In this document: piece by piece, positions 14,719-23,097 of the stretch | Position numbering within the stretch: the stretch's first letter is position 1 | How the letters are laid out: every line of letters starts with the position of its first letter | Notes under the pieces: model-generated | Told to the model about the DNA's origin: nothing | What the model saw: the letters and a program-made list of their open reading frames with translations, nothing else | Databases searched by the model: none | Made by a program: the position numbers and the translations under genes | From: JADFNO01 sp965369945 | GTDB taxonomy: Bacteria > Planctomycetota > Phycisphaerae > Phycisphaerales > SM1A02 | NCBI GenBank assembly: GCA_965369945.1 | Contig: CBDUST010000009.1 | Location: forward strand, 1-33,593 | Direction: 5' to 3' | DNA: 33,593 nt

Positions 14719-15690
14719 TTGATACGTACAACGCTCAAGATAGTTACCACAGGTTTGGTCGCGCTGGCGATGCTCGTGATTATCGCCTGGCTGACCGGAC
14801 GGATCGTCTCTGATCGCTACGGCTGGTCGCAGTGGCTGCTTTGGATTCCAACACCGGGCGCGATCCTCGCTGCGCTGATCGGCCTCCTCGGCGCATTGAG
14901 GCCGACCGACAAACCGACTCGGCGCAGACGCCGACTTCTCGTCTGGGGGATCACCGTCTTGGCGATCATCGCTTACTTCACACTACGGGAGCACCGAATG
15001 CTCCATCCCGCGCCATCACAGACGGCCGGGATGCGCATAACGTTCTGGAACCCAAACTCCGGGGCCCTTCGCGACAGCGTCCAGGCGCGCAACGCAACTC
15101 TCATCGACCTCGATGCCGATCTCACGATCCTCGCCAATGCCGGCGGCTTCAAACGGTACGAGTCGCTTGCCGCCACGCTCGGCCCCGAAGGTAGTGCGTT
15201 ACGCGTTCGACCATTTTTCATCTTCACCCGCCTGCCCCTGCTGGAGTACCAGACCTTGATCTCCAATGGTGGAATCGAGGTCGTGCATGTTCGACTGGAC
15301 GCTGCGGCCACGCTTGGACGGGCGATCTCCATCTACGCCGTCGATCTTCCGTCCGATCCGAAGTCGTCGCGCCTGGAAACGGCCCGACGTCTGCGCGGGT
15401 TACTCGATAGTGTCGCCGCCCCACCGCCGGACATCGTGATCGGCGATTTCAATATGACGCGCGGCGGAGCAGCGCTTCGCACCGCATTCCCGGATCTGGA
15501 GCACGCATACGACCAGGCCGGGCACGGCTACGGCGCGACATACCCGCGCGCCTTTCCCCTATATCACCTCGACCACGTTCTGCTTGCTGAGACGGTGCAG
15601 GCTCAAGACTATCGCCTTGTGAATCCGGGCCTCGGCCGGCACCTGATTCAGGTGGCTGAAGTTCGTTCCCGCCCACCGAATGTGCCTTGA
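14719..15690 (+). CDS. Membrane-anchored endonuclease/exonuclease/phosphatase-fold protein, site incomplete
   Basis: The protein (323 aa) has three hydrophobic segments in its first 95 residues, then an EEP (DNase I-like) domain. Recognisable are RITFWNPNSG (first strand and Asn), VIGDFNMTRGGAAL (the GDFN motif) and PLYHLDHVLL (the terminal D-H pair). The metal-ligand Glu normally found in the 'LQE' strand is absent: that strand reads LTILANAGGFKR. The catalytic His strand reads IYAVDLPSDP. It may therefore be an inactive or altered member of the YafD-like group. The start is uncertain: TTG 14719 keeps the first membrane helix whole but has no ribosome site, and the next ATG is 14770. It lies 15 bases after the permease stop and is convergent with the FG-GAP gene. 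Confidence 0.7.
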   Translation: MIRTTLKIVTTGLVALAMLVIIAWLTGRIVSDRYGWSQWLLWIPTPGAILAALIGLLGALRPTDKPTRRRRRLLVWGITVLAIIAYFTLREHRMLHPAPSQTAGMRITFWNPNSGALRDSVQARNATLIDLDADLTILANAGGFKRYESLAATLGPEGSALRVRPFFIFTRLPLLEYQTLISNGGIEVVHVRLDAAATLGRAISIYAVDLPSDPKSSRLETARRLRGLLDSVAAPPPDIVIGDFNMTRGGAALRTAFPDLEHAYDQAGHGYGATYPRAFPLYHLDHVLLAETVQAQDYRLVNPGLGRHLIQVAEVRSRPPNVP

Positions 15691-15711
15691 TGCCTTCGCG
15701 CCCTGTTTCAC

Positions 15712-17118
15712 CTATCCCCAATTTGCCAGCAGTATCAGTATGTCGCCCGCGCCAACGGTGCAATCTCCATTGAGGTCGGCCGGGCAATCATCGCAATCAC
15801 CACACGGTCCCCAGTTGGCCAGCAAGATGAGCACATCACTCGCGCCGACTGCTCCGTCACAATTGAGATCGCCCAGGGAAGGCTCAAGGTCAAACATGTA
15901 TACGGAGCCGGACCACTCGCCGTTGTCATCATCGTGAGGAGCGCCGACAAACAGGCGATCACCGGTTATTGCGAGGGTCTTTGCGAAGAATCCCCACATC
16001 GCACCGTCGGATCCAAAGAACTTCGCTTCTTCAAGCCACCTCGTTCCTCTCTTGCGAAAGAGATACGCGGCACCTTCGCTCGGGCCGTTACCGGCCGATC
16101 CTTCCGCGCCGGCAACGACCAAATCCTCGCCAATCGCGACAGCCGAGCCAAGCCACCCCACCGTTACATCGGCTGCCTGAAGCTTCGCCTCCTCAATCCA
16201 AGTCACGGTGTCCGGATCAAAACGAAAGACATATGCGGAGCCGAGTCCCATTCCCTTCGCTTCATCGCGATTGGCACCGACGACGGCGAGGTCTCCCCGA
16301 AGTGCCACCGACCAACCGAACTGATCCTCTTCGTCGCCGTCGGAGGCGAGCAACTTGGCTTCCTCGACCCAATTCTCGCCGTCGACGTCATATCGGAATA
16401 TGTACGCTGAACCTGAGACGTTCCCGTTATCGTCATCTGCCGGAGATCCAACAATCATGACTCCGCCATCAATCGCCACGGAAAAGCCGAAGTGATCGTG
16501 TGCCGCGCCGTCTGATGGAACTATCACGGCTTCCTGCTCCCATGCGCCCCCATCATACCTCAGCACGCGCACCTCCCCGATGATGGGATCAGTTGGTAGC
16601 CCATGCACCCCGGCAATTATTACGTCTCCAGAGATGGCGACCGGATACGGTTGGTTCACCACCCAGTTCGGCACAGAAGTAACAGGTAGCTCAACCAGTT
16701 GTTCATTATTCCAAGCCTTCCCATCATACCGCAGAATGTGGACGCGAAAGGTCGTCTCGTCGTCGTCATCACGGCCCGATCCGATCACCGCCACATCGCC
16801 ATTGACATCCACGGATGAGCCAAACCAGTCATCCGGCTGCGCATCGTCAGCAAGGATCTTCGCCTCTTCGATCCATTCGTCGGTCTTGGCATCGAATCGA
16901 AAGATGTAGGCGGAGCCAGTTTCAGGTCCGGCTTCGTCATCAGTGATCGCTCCGGCGATTGCGACGTCACCGTCGATACGAACGAAGATCCCAAAGCGAT
17001 CATGGAACCCTCCGTCGCTCGGCAGCAGCTTCACCTGCTCACACGGCACTTGGGCCACAGCCGCGCAAGTCACCAAGCCGGAGACGCCAAGCGATACGAA
17101 GAATCGCAAGCTCAACAT
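15712..17118 (-). CDS. Exported FG-GAP beta-propeller protein with C-terminal dockerin
   Basis: The secreted protein (468 aa) begins with a signal peptide (MLSLRFFVSLGVSGLVTCAAVAQ) at ATG 17118, which has a strong AAGGAGG ahead of it. The frame extends upstream, but that extension lacks any signal. The mature part is about seven repeats of a 55-60-residue unit of the form DGxxxDxFGxSVAIDGDVxxVGA followed by GSAYIFRYD, typical of FG-GAP blades that fold into a propeller. Several blades carry Asp-rich turns (SPADDDNGNVSG) that may bind calcium. The C-terminus holds two dockerin-like loops (DLNCDGAVGASD and DLNGDCTVGAGD), each followed by LLANWG. It is the second dockerin-tailed protein in the window. 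A role in cell-surface adhesion or binding is likely for the fold, but no partner is evident. Confidence 0.85.
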   Translation of the reverse strand: MLSLRFFVSLGVSGLVTCAAVAQVPCEQVKLLPSDGGFHDRFGIFVRIDGDVAIAGAITDDEAGPETGSAYIFRFDAKTDEWIEEAKILADDAQPDDWFGSSVDVNGDVAVIGSGRDDDDETTFRVHILRYDGKAWNNEQLVELPVTSVPNWVVNQPYPVAISGDVIIAGVHGLPTDPIIGEVRVLRYDGGAWEQEAVIVPSDGAAHDHFGFSVAIDGGVMIVGSPADDDNGNVSGSAYIFRYDVDGENWVEEAKLLASDGDEEDQFGWSVALRGDLAVVGANRDEAKGMGLGSAYVFRFDPDTVTWIEEAKLQAADVTVGWLGSAVAIGEDLVVAGAEGSAGNGPSEGAAYLFRKRGTRWLEEAKFFGSDGAMWGFFAKTLAITGDRLFVGAPHDDDNGEWSGSVYMFDLEPSLGDLNCDGAVGASDVLILLANWGPCGDCDDCPADLNGDCTVGAGDILILLANWG

Positions 17119-17310
17119 GTTCGTCCTCCTTTTCGGCCGGAAGGTCCGGCTCAACTGCCCCCCAGTTTCCCACGCCGGCGAGAATAATGCAACCCCAATT
17201 TCCGGATATGAACGCACGACAGTGGCACAGAGCACACAGTTTAGCCGTCGGGCTTGGCCCGGCGGGAAAAGGCCGTAGACCAGCAGAAAAGAGGAAGACC
17301 CTCACCCTAG

Positions 17311-17340
17311 CCCTCTCCCACCCCCGGATGAGGGAGAGGG
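17311..17340. repeat. Palindromic intergenic repeat, possible terminator
   Basis: CCCTCTCCC at 17311-17319 and GGGAGAGGG at 17332-17340 form a perfect 9-bp stem with a 12-nt loop, preceded by CCCTCACCCTAG. It sits 42 bases beyond the 3' end of the epimerase gene (minus strand). It resembles a family of dispersed palindromic repeats seen in many GC-rich genomes and could end the epimerase transcript. Confidence 0.5.
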
Positions 17341-17382
17341 GATAAGAGGCTATTCGCAGGGATTGCTCCGTCCGGTCATTTT

Positions 17383-18393
17383 CTATTGTGCCGCTGGCGC
17401 GAACAACTCCAAACGCTCGCGCAGCCATGCCCATTGTTTGCGCAATCCATCCTCAAACGGCGTTTGGGGGTCGAAGCCCAAGTCTTCACGACTGCGGGAA
17501 AGATCGGCGTACGTCTGCTGCACATCGCCCGGCTGCATGGGAAGCTGCTCGATGCGCGGCTTGTTCCCCACTACCGCGCCAATCGAATCGATCATGTCGC
17601 GCAGACTTACCGGCTGCGAGCCGCCGAGGTTGAAGATGCGAAAGAGGCCTGAGGCCTGAGGGGTGAGGCTTGAGGAAGAGGAAGATAAGAACTCGTGGGC
17701 GGCGAGCACGCCTTGGATGATGTCGTCGATGTAGGTGTAGTCGCGACTCGTCGAGCCGTCGCCGAACATCGGCACGGGCTGGTCGTCGGCGATCAAGCGC
17801 ATGAACTTGCTGATCGCCAAGTCTGGCCGCTGGGCCGGGCCATACACAGTGAAGAACCGCAGACACGTGATCGAGATTCCGTAGAGGCGGCTATAGGTAT
17901 GACAGATCAGTTCGCCGGCGCGCTTCGTTGCGGCATAGGGGCTGATCGGCTCATCGACAGGATCGGTTTCTGCGAACGGCACCTTGGTGTTGTTGCCGTA
18001 CACACTGGAACTTGAAGCGAAGATAAAACGTCGACACTCACACGCCCGCGCCGCTTCCAGCACACTGACGAGTCCGTCCACGTTGACCGAGACACAGCGC
18101 GCAGGGTCGGCAATACTGGGGCGAACCCCGGCCAAGGCCGCAATGTGGAATACCCCCTCGGGTCGCACTCGATCAAACAACTCGCGCATGGCCTGGGCGT
18201 CACGGATGTCCAGTTCAACCAACTCGAATCGATCCGGCGCGAAGTCCGCAAGATTTGCGAGCTTGAGCTTCTGGTCGTAGAAAGGATCGAAGTTGTCAAC
18301 ACCGATCACACGATCGCCGCGCGCCACAAGCGCCGCGCTGAGATGTGAGCCGATGAAGCCGGCGACGCCGGTGATAATAAACGAAGCCGACAT
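17383..18393 (-). CDS. NAD-dependent sugar-nucleotide epimerase/dehydratase with low-complexity insert
   Basis: This extended SDR enzyme (336 aa) binds NAD through ITGVAGFIGSH (7-17) and has the catalytic SSSSVYG (127-133) and YAATK (153-157, Tyr and Lys) motifs. GVDNFDPFYDQKLKLANL (31-48) matches UDP-glucuronate 4-epimerases and related enzymes. It probably changes or oxidises the sugar of a UDP-sugar for polysaccharide or lipopolysaccharide synthesis; the exact substrate is not certain. Residues about 236-249 (a run of six Ser, then LTPQASG) form a low-complexity insert in a loop before FRIFNLGGSQPVS. The insert is coded by a GAGG/TGAGG word repeat. The core motifs are intact. The pseudopilin-like gene ends 72 bases upstream; no glycosyltransferase is near. 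Confidence 0.9.
   Translation of the reverse strand: MSASFIITGVAGFIGSHLSAALVARGDRVIGVDNFDPFYDQKLKLANLADFAPDRFELVELDIRDAQAMRELFDRVRPEGVFHIAALAGVRPSIADPARCVSVNVDGLVSVLEAARACECRRFIFASSSSVYGNNTKVPFAETDPVDEPISPYAATKRAGELICHTYSRLYGISITCLRFFTVYGPAQRPDLAISKFMRLIADDQPVPMFGDGSTSRDYTYIDDIIQGVLAAHEFLSSSSSSLTPQASGLFRIFNLGGSQPVSLRDMIDSIGAVVGNKPRIEQLPMQPGDVQQTYADLSRSREDLGFDPQTPFEDGLRKQWAWLRERLELFAPAAQ
17647..17688 (-). repeat. Low-complexity GAGGCCTGAGG-type repeat inside the epimerase gene
   Basis: The plus-strand sequence of this stretch is made of imperfect GAGGCCT/TGAGGGG/TGAGGCT/TGAGGAA words and differs visibly from the flanking coding sequence. Translated on the minus strand it gives the Ser-rich insert. 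The length keeps the reading frame. Confidence 0.7.
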
Positions 18394-18465
18394 AACGACC
18401 GCTCCAGGATCAGCAAGGATAGCGGCCCAGCCAAGTTGGTGTAAGGTTGGAGATCGCCGAAGCCG

Positions 18466-19344
18466 TCAGTCGTCGATCGGGCCTTCTATAAGTTCCCAGA
18501 TCTCGTTGTAATCCAAGCTGGCGTTGCCGGCGGCGCCCGCCACGTCGTCGGGGAGCATGTCCCGCACCCGGTGGGTGGTGACATCTTCGCTCCAGGAAAC
18601 GGAGGCGTCGCCGCGAAGGACGTTCATCCCGACAAGGTGATTGAAGTCTGCAAGGGTGCGCAGCCCATCGGTGGCCATGATCAGATTCGCGTCGGTAAGC
18701 CGTCGACGCCGGTCCGGTTGGTTTTCATTGGCCCAGTCTCTGTCGCCGGCGTACTGGTAGTTCGTGAAGATGGGCTCGCTGGCGACCGCATCGAATTGTC
18801 GGTAGTACTGGAAGTGATCGATGTACCGCTCGTAGGAATGCTCGCCGTGATGACTCGGGCAATACAGAACCTCGGCCGACTTAACAAAGCGCCCTTGATA
18901 AAGCCAACCGAGTCCTTCCCAATTCTCAAAGGCCATCGACTCGTTGTCATCGCCAATGCCCTCATTGTTCCCATCACTACCGACCATGACAGCGCCCCGG
19001 TGTGCAGCCATCATGTGCTGCTTGTTCTGACCGGGTTGGCCGTAGAAGCTAAAGGGCAGTGTGTTCTTTTCGTCAGTATAGATCACGACACCCATACCGA
19101 GTTGCCGCAGATTCGATTGGCAGACGATTCGACGAGCGTTCTCACGCACATGAGCCATCGCCGGCATCATCAGGCCAGTGAGCAAGACCGTCACGACCAA
19201 GACCATGAGCAGTTCGAGCAGGCTGAATCCCAGACAGTGTGGAGCGACAGCGCCGGCATCGGCGCGATCTGCACCGTACCCATGCTTCCTCCATTCCCGG
19301 TTTCGCAATGGCTGCGTGCTTATCACGCGGATCGCCGCCCCCAT
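18466..19344 (-). CDS. Type II secretion pseudopilin-like protein with prepilin leader motif
   Basis: The protein carries a prepilin-type cleavage/methylation segment: CLG-FSLLELLMVLVVTVLLTGLMMP, with Glu at position 5 after the cleaved Gly. It is followed by AHVRENARRIVCQSNLRQLGMGVVIYTDE, the usual helix of planctomycete pseudopilins. The C-terminal region has GMNVLRGDASVSW, which matches the H-X9-DG-like display motif of this group. It is expected to be processed by a prepilin peptidase and to sit in a type II secretion or similar pilus-like fibre. The start is uncertain: ATG 19344 gives a long 43-residue leader, and the frame continues to a TTG at 19545. A better-placed ATG at 19283, preceded by GGAGGAAGC, is out of frame. 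The following gene in the same direction is the epimerase. Confidence 0.75.
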   Translation of the reverse strand: MGAAIRVISTQPLRNREWRKHGYGADRADAGAVAPHCLGFSLLELLMVLVVTVLLTGLMMPAMAHVRENARRIVCQSNLRQLGMGVVIYTDEKNTLPFSFYGQPGQNKQHMMAAHRGAVMVGSDGNNEGIGDDNESMAFENWEGLGWLYQGRFVKSAEVLYCPSHHGEHSYERYIDHFQYYRQFDAVASEPIFTNYQYAGDRDWANENQPDRRRRLTDANLIMATDGLRTLADFNHLVGMNVLRGDASVSWSEDVTTHRVRDMLPDDVAGAAGNASLDYNEIWELIEGPIDD

Positions 19345-19613
19345 ATCAAGTACGCCCACAGCTGGACGGACCGCTTCCACCAGCGGCCCCTCGATACCCT
19401 GCCGTGGGATGTCTTCCCCCGTCTGGAGTAGAATATACTGGTTGCGGCGGTTCTGCACGGAGAAAGTCTTGGATTTGTGGTCCGAAATGGGTAAATTGGG
19501 GAAGATTTGGCTTCCGGTATGGGGTCGGGGCGGGGTTCTCGGCAAAGTCGTCGAGAGGCCGCAACCGCCGGTAAACCCGACGCGGATAGTAGTTTGCAGG
19601 AGAGGATCCTTCT

Positions 19614-20168
19614 ATGAGCCAGCAGGACTGGATGCTGATGCATCGCGTGGCCGCTGGTGACGAGGCGGCCGTAAGTGAGCTGTACGACCGTTTCAGCTCA
19701 CTGGTGTTTCGCGTGGCCAGACAACTCCTGCCTACCCAGGCGGATGCGGAGGATGCGGTTCAGGAGGTGTTTATTCGCCTATGGCAGACCGCAGACCGTT
19801 ACGATCCTCGCCGAGCCAAGCTGGTGACATGGGTCATGCTCATCGCCCGGCGGCATCTAATAGACCGACTCAGGCGGAGTGCCGTGCGCGGCAGGACGTC
19901 CTCCATTGAGGGCGACCCCGCCTCGACGAGCCCGGACCTGGGACCCGAGATTCAGCCACAGGAGGCGGAGCGCAACATTCGATTGCTGAAGCGAATTTCC
20001 GAATTGCCGAAACTTCAACGAACCGTTATCGAAAGAGCTTATCTACAGGGATACACATTGCGTGAGGTGAGCGAACAATTGGAAGCGCCCCTTGGGACCG
20101 TCAAGTCCGCCCTGAGCCGTGGACTAGCCCGGCTTCGCGAGCGGGCCAAAGCCGATTGGGCCGTCTGA
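19614..20168 (+). CDS. ECF RNA polymerase sigma factor (SigK-like)
   Basis: A sigma-70-family protein of the extracytoplasmic-function type (184 aa). Region 2 covers about residues 20-95 and includes ADAEDAVQEVFIRLWQTADRYDPRRAKLVTWVMLIARRHLIDRLRR, the -10-binding part. Region 4 covers about 123-178 with a helix-turn-helix (YTLREVSEQLEAPLGTVKSALSRGLARLRE) that reads the -35 element. No region 1.1 or 3 is present. The pattern LVTWVMLIARRHLIDRLRR and the paired downstream gene match the SigK/RskA-type group. The ATG has AGGAGAGG ahead. The gene is divergent from the pseudopilin gene and starts a two-gene unit with the anti-sigma factor (74-base gap). The regulon is not visible from this window. 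Confidence 0.92.
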   Translation: MSQQDWMLMHRVAAGDEAAVSELYDRFSSLVFRVARQLLPTQADAEDAVQEVFIRLWQTADRYDPRRAKLVTWVMLIARRHLIDRLRRSAVRGRTSSIEGDPASTSPDLGPEIQPQEAERNIRLLKRISELPKLQRTVIERAYLQGYTLREVSEQLEAPLGTVKSALSRGLARLRERAKADWAV

Positions 20169-20242
20169 CTTTCCGAAGATTACTCTTCCCGAAGCTCGAC
20201 TGAAATCAAGCGTCCTCATACCCTTCCGGAGATACATCATCC

Positions 20243-21073
20243 ATGACTTCCCCCGAACCCATGACACGACAAGAGTTGCTAGAGCTGGCTGCATTAGATG
20301 CGCTCGGGCTACTTGATCGGTACGAAGCTGCGCTGTACACGCGCTCATTCCACCATGCCTCTGCGCCCGTGCAAGACGAGATCGTTCGGCTGCAGGCTGA
20401 GATCGCCAGTGATGAGACGCTACTTCCCTTGGACGAGCCGGATGGCTCGCTGCGCGAACGTGTGCTGCGCAAGGTCGCCGAGGCGATCGAAGCCGAGGCG
20501 TCGGAGTTTGCGCCGCTAGCCACGATCGGTCGGCGTCGCCGTGGATCCAACGAGTCCGACGGCCGATCGACCTTCGGAACCTCCGGACCGTTTTGGCGGG
20601 CCGCAGCCTTCATCCTGGCCGGCACCGTTGTCGTCTTGGCCTACTTCTGGTCTGACGCCACCAAAGCACACAACGAACTTGCCAAGCTAGCCTTGAGCAG
20701 CCTGACTGACGTTCAACTCACCCAGATGGTCGGCCCGGGTATTACCGGTTTCATCTTTGACGACAACGTCCAGCGAGTCGTGTTGAAGCCCGTCAATCCC
20801 AGCGCGTCGTTCGAGGCAGTGCTGTTCGTAAATCCCGAAACCGGCAAGGCCTTCCTTGTCACCAACAACTTCCCGAGAAGCCTCGATCCGACATTCTCTG
20901 TGAATCTCACCAAGACGGGCGGGCAGCCCGAGCGCTTGCTAGCCTTTATGAGCACGGGCGGGCTCGGCGGATTCCGATTGGACTCGCTGAAATACGCGGC
21001 CACCGTCCTGACCTCCGCCACCTGGACCATCACCGAGATCAGTAGCGGAACGGTGCTCCTCACCAGCGCCTGA
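20243..21073 (+). CDS. Probable RskA-like membrane anti-sigma factor
   Basis: The protein (276 aa) lies 74 bases after the ECF sigma gene in the same direction. The first ~90 residues (ELLELAALDALGLLDRYEAALYTRSF, then QDEIVRLQAEIASDE) match the helical sigma-binding part of RskA-type anti-sigma factors. No HxxxCxxC zinc motif is present. One transmembrane helix follows (FWRAAAFILAGTVVVLAYFW, about 117-136), and the C-terminal ~140 residues form a beta-rich periplasmic domain in the anti-sigma-K style. It should hold the sigma factor at the inner membrane until proteolysis releases it. It is convergent with the ABC-F gene, 33 bases apart, with no clear terminator between. Confidence 0.85.
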   Translation: MTSPEPMTRQELLELAALDALGLLDRYEAALYTRSFHHASAPVQDEIVRLQAEIASDETLLPLDEPDGSLRERVLRKVAEAIEAEASEFAPLATIGRRRRGSNESDGRSTFGTSGPFWRAAAFILAGTVVVLAYFWSDATKAHNELAKLALSSLTDVQLTQMVGPGITGFIFDDNVQRVVLKPVNPSASFEAVLFVNPETGKAFLVTNNFPRSLDPTFSVNLTKTGGQPERLLAFMSTGGLGGFRLDSLKYAATVLTSATWTITEISSGTVLLTSA

Positions 21074-21106
21074 GCGACAACATCAGTTCACCGAACAATC
21101 GGCTCG

Positions 21107-23032
21107 TCACGCTTGCGAAGCGCGGCGAGCCCATTCTTTTTCCACTTCGGATAACTCAGCCACTAAACCCACACGCTCCTGCTGCAGCGCCTTGCACCGC
21201 CGACCGTCTTGGTACACCTTCGGGTCAAGTATCTCGCTATCAATTTCGGTCTTGCGCCCTTCGAGTTCTTCGATGCGCTGCTCGAGTTTGTACAAACTCA
21301 GTCGGCCCAATCCACTCTCGATCGGCGCCTTGGCCTTTGGCGGGCGCTTCTTGCGAACCGGACGTGGCTGAGCGGCAACCTCGGAGCGTTGCGCCGTCTC
21401 CTTCTGAGCGGCCCATTGCGAGTACCGGCCGTGGAACAGGCGCACTTTTCCACAGCCCTCGAAGATCAACAGCTTGTCGCAGGTCGCTTCCAGCAGTGCT
21501 CGATCATGGGTGACCAGCAGTAACGTGCCTTGGTAATCACCGCCGAGGCGCAGTACATGTTCCAAGCGCACCGCCGAGGGAATGTCCAGATGGTTGGTCG
21601 GTTCGTCCAAGACGAGCAGATTCTTCGCTGAGGAAACCAATCCAGCCAGCACCGCTCGGCTGCGCTCGCCGCCGGAAAGATTGCCCAACGGCTTGTCCTG
21701 CTCATCACCGGAAAACAGGAACGCACCCGCCAAATCGCGTGCCTGTTGCTCCGACGCCCTCGCCTGCCCGTCCACCGAGACAATCACCGACTGGAGGTAT
21801 TCCCAAACGCTCAGCTCCATGTCCAGATGTTCATGGAGTTGGCGGTAAAACCCGATGCTGAGTCGCGAGCCGAGACTTACTGTTCCCTCATCCTGATCCA
21901 ACTCCCCCAATAGACATTGAATCAGCGTCGTCTTGCCAACACCGTTGGGGCCGATGATGCCGATCCTATCACCCCGCATCACTGTGATACTAAAATCTTC
22001 GAACAGCACGTTGACGTCATAGCGCTTGGCGATGCTCTCAGCAACCGCAACCTGATCGCCGGACCTCGATGCGTTGGGCAGGCGCAGGTTCATCACGCCA
22101 TCCGACACCGGTCGATCGATCAGTTCATCGCGTTTGAATCGCTCAAGCCGGCTCTCTCGGCCTTTGGCCTGTTTGGAGCGCTGCCCGGCTTTGTACCGCC
22201 GAATGAACTGCTCCTCAGCGCGAATCTTATCGAGCTGCTTTTCGTATGTCCGCGCTTCGGTGAATTGCTGTTGATCGCGAAGCTGAACGTACTTGCTGTA
22301 GTTGCCGGGGTATTCGCGCACGATACCGCGATCAATCTGAACGACCCGCTTGATGACGCGATCCAATAACCACCGATCGTGACTCACCAAGACGACCGCG
22401 CCGCGATACTCCTGCACGAGAAAGTTCTCGAGCCATTGCCGACCATCGATGTCCAGGTGGTTGGTCGGCTCATCCAGCAATAACAGATCAGGCGATTGCA
22501 GGAGCAATTTCGCCAGTGCCAGCCGCGACTTCTGCCCGCCGGACAATACTTGCACGTTCAATCCGAATTGTTCGTCGGGAAATCCAAGCCCGTGCAACGT
22601 GGCGTCGATCTTATGATCGATGACATACCCCCCCGCCGCTTCGATCTTTTCTTCCAACGCCGTCTGACGGCGCATCATCTTTTCCAGTTCTTTGCCCGTA
22701 ACCTCGGCCATGTGTTCAAAAACTTCTTTGAGTTGCACGTGCAGATCGTGCAACGTAGCAAACGCGCGCTCAGCCGCGTCACGTACCGTATCCGCTGGGT
22801 CGAAGTCAGGATCCTGGCTGACATAGCCGACGCGCGCCGAACGCTGCACTTGCACCGCACCGGCGTCCGGGGTAAGGCCTTTGAGCATGACTTTCATCAG
22901 CGTTGTCTTGCCCGAGCCGTTCCGTCCTACGAGCCCGATCTTTTCGCCGGACTCGATCGACAGCGTCACGCCGTCGAGTACGACGTGGTTGCCAAAGGCA
23001 TGATGCACATTTGCGAGGCTCAGCAGCGACAT
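21107..23032 (-). CDS. ABC-F family ATPase (Uup/EttA-like translation factor)
   Basis: The soluble protein (641 aa) has two ABC ATPase cassettes and no membrane domain. Cassette 1 has Walker A GRNGSGKT (36-43), signature LSGGQ (163-167) and LLLLDEPTNHLD. Cassette 2 has GPNGVGKT (361-368), LSGGE (452-456) and LLVLDEPTNHLD. The linker between them (about 250-310) is the charged helical P-site tRNA-interaction motif region of ABC-F proteins. The C-terminal ~70 residues form a Lys/Arg-rich then Glu-rich coiled coil (LYKLEQRIEELEGRKTEID), as in Uup. Members act on the ribosome, resolving stalled or unusual elongation states, and some give antibiotic resistance; which applies is not known here. The kinase gene ends 65 bases upstream in the same direction. 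Confidence 0.93.
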   Translation of the reverse strand: MSLLSLANVHHAFGNHVVLDGVTLSIESGEKIGLVGRNGSGKTTLMKVMLKGLTPDAGAVQVQRSARVGYVSQDPDFDPADTVRDAAERAFATLHDLHVQLKEVFEHMAEVTGKELEKMMRRQTALEEKIEAAGGYVIDHKIDATLHGLGFPDEQFGLNVQVLSGGQKSRLALAKLLLQSPDLLLLDEPTNHLDIDGRQWLENFLVQEYRGAVVLVSHDRWLLDRVIKRVVQIDRGIVREYPGNYSKYVQLRDQQQFTEARTYEKQLDKIRAEEQFIRRYKAGQRSKQAKGRESRLERFKRDELIDRPVSDGVMNLRLPNASRSGDQVAVAESIAKRYDVNVLFEDFSITVMRGDRIGIIGPNGVGKTTLIQCLLGELDQDEGTVSLGSRLSIGFYRQLHEHLDMELSVWEYLQSVIVSVDGQARASEQQARDLAGAFLFSGDEQDKPLGNLSGGERSRAVLAGLVSSAKNLLVLDEPTNHLDIPSAVRLEHVLRLGGDYQGTLLLVTHDRALLEATCDKLLIFEGCGKVRLFHGRYSQWAAQKETAQRSEVAAQPRPVRKKRPPKAKAPIESGLGRLSLYKLEQRIEELEGRKTEIDSEILDPKVYQDGRRCKALQQERVGLVAELSEVEKEWARRASQA

Positions 23033-23097
23033 GGGTCATCGTTCTCAAGCAAAGGAATAAAGGGAGGCGAAGCATATTCCCACCTATGCCTATAAGG

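Noticed and set aside
18571..19431. 286-codon plus-strand frame
   Set aside because: It overlaps the pseudopilin-like gene, which has a diagnostic prepilin motif; the plus-strand translation has no recognisable domain.
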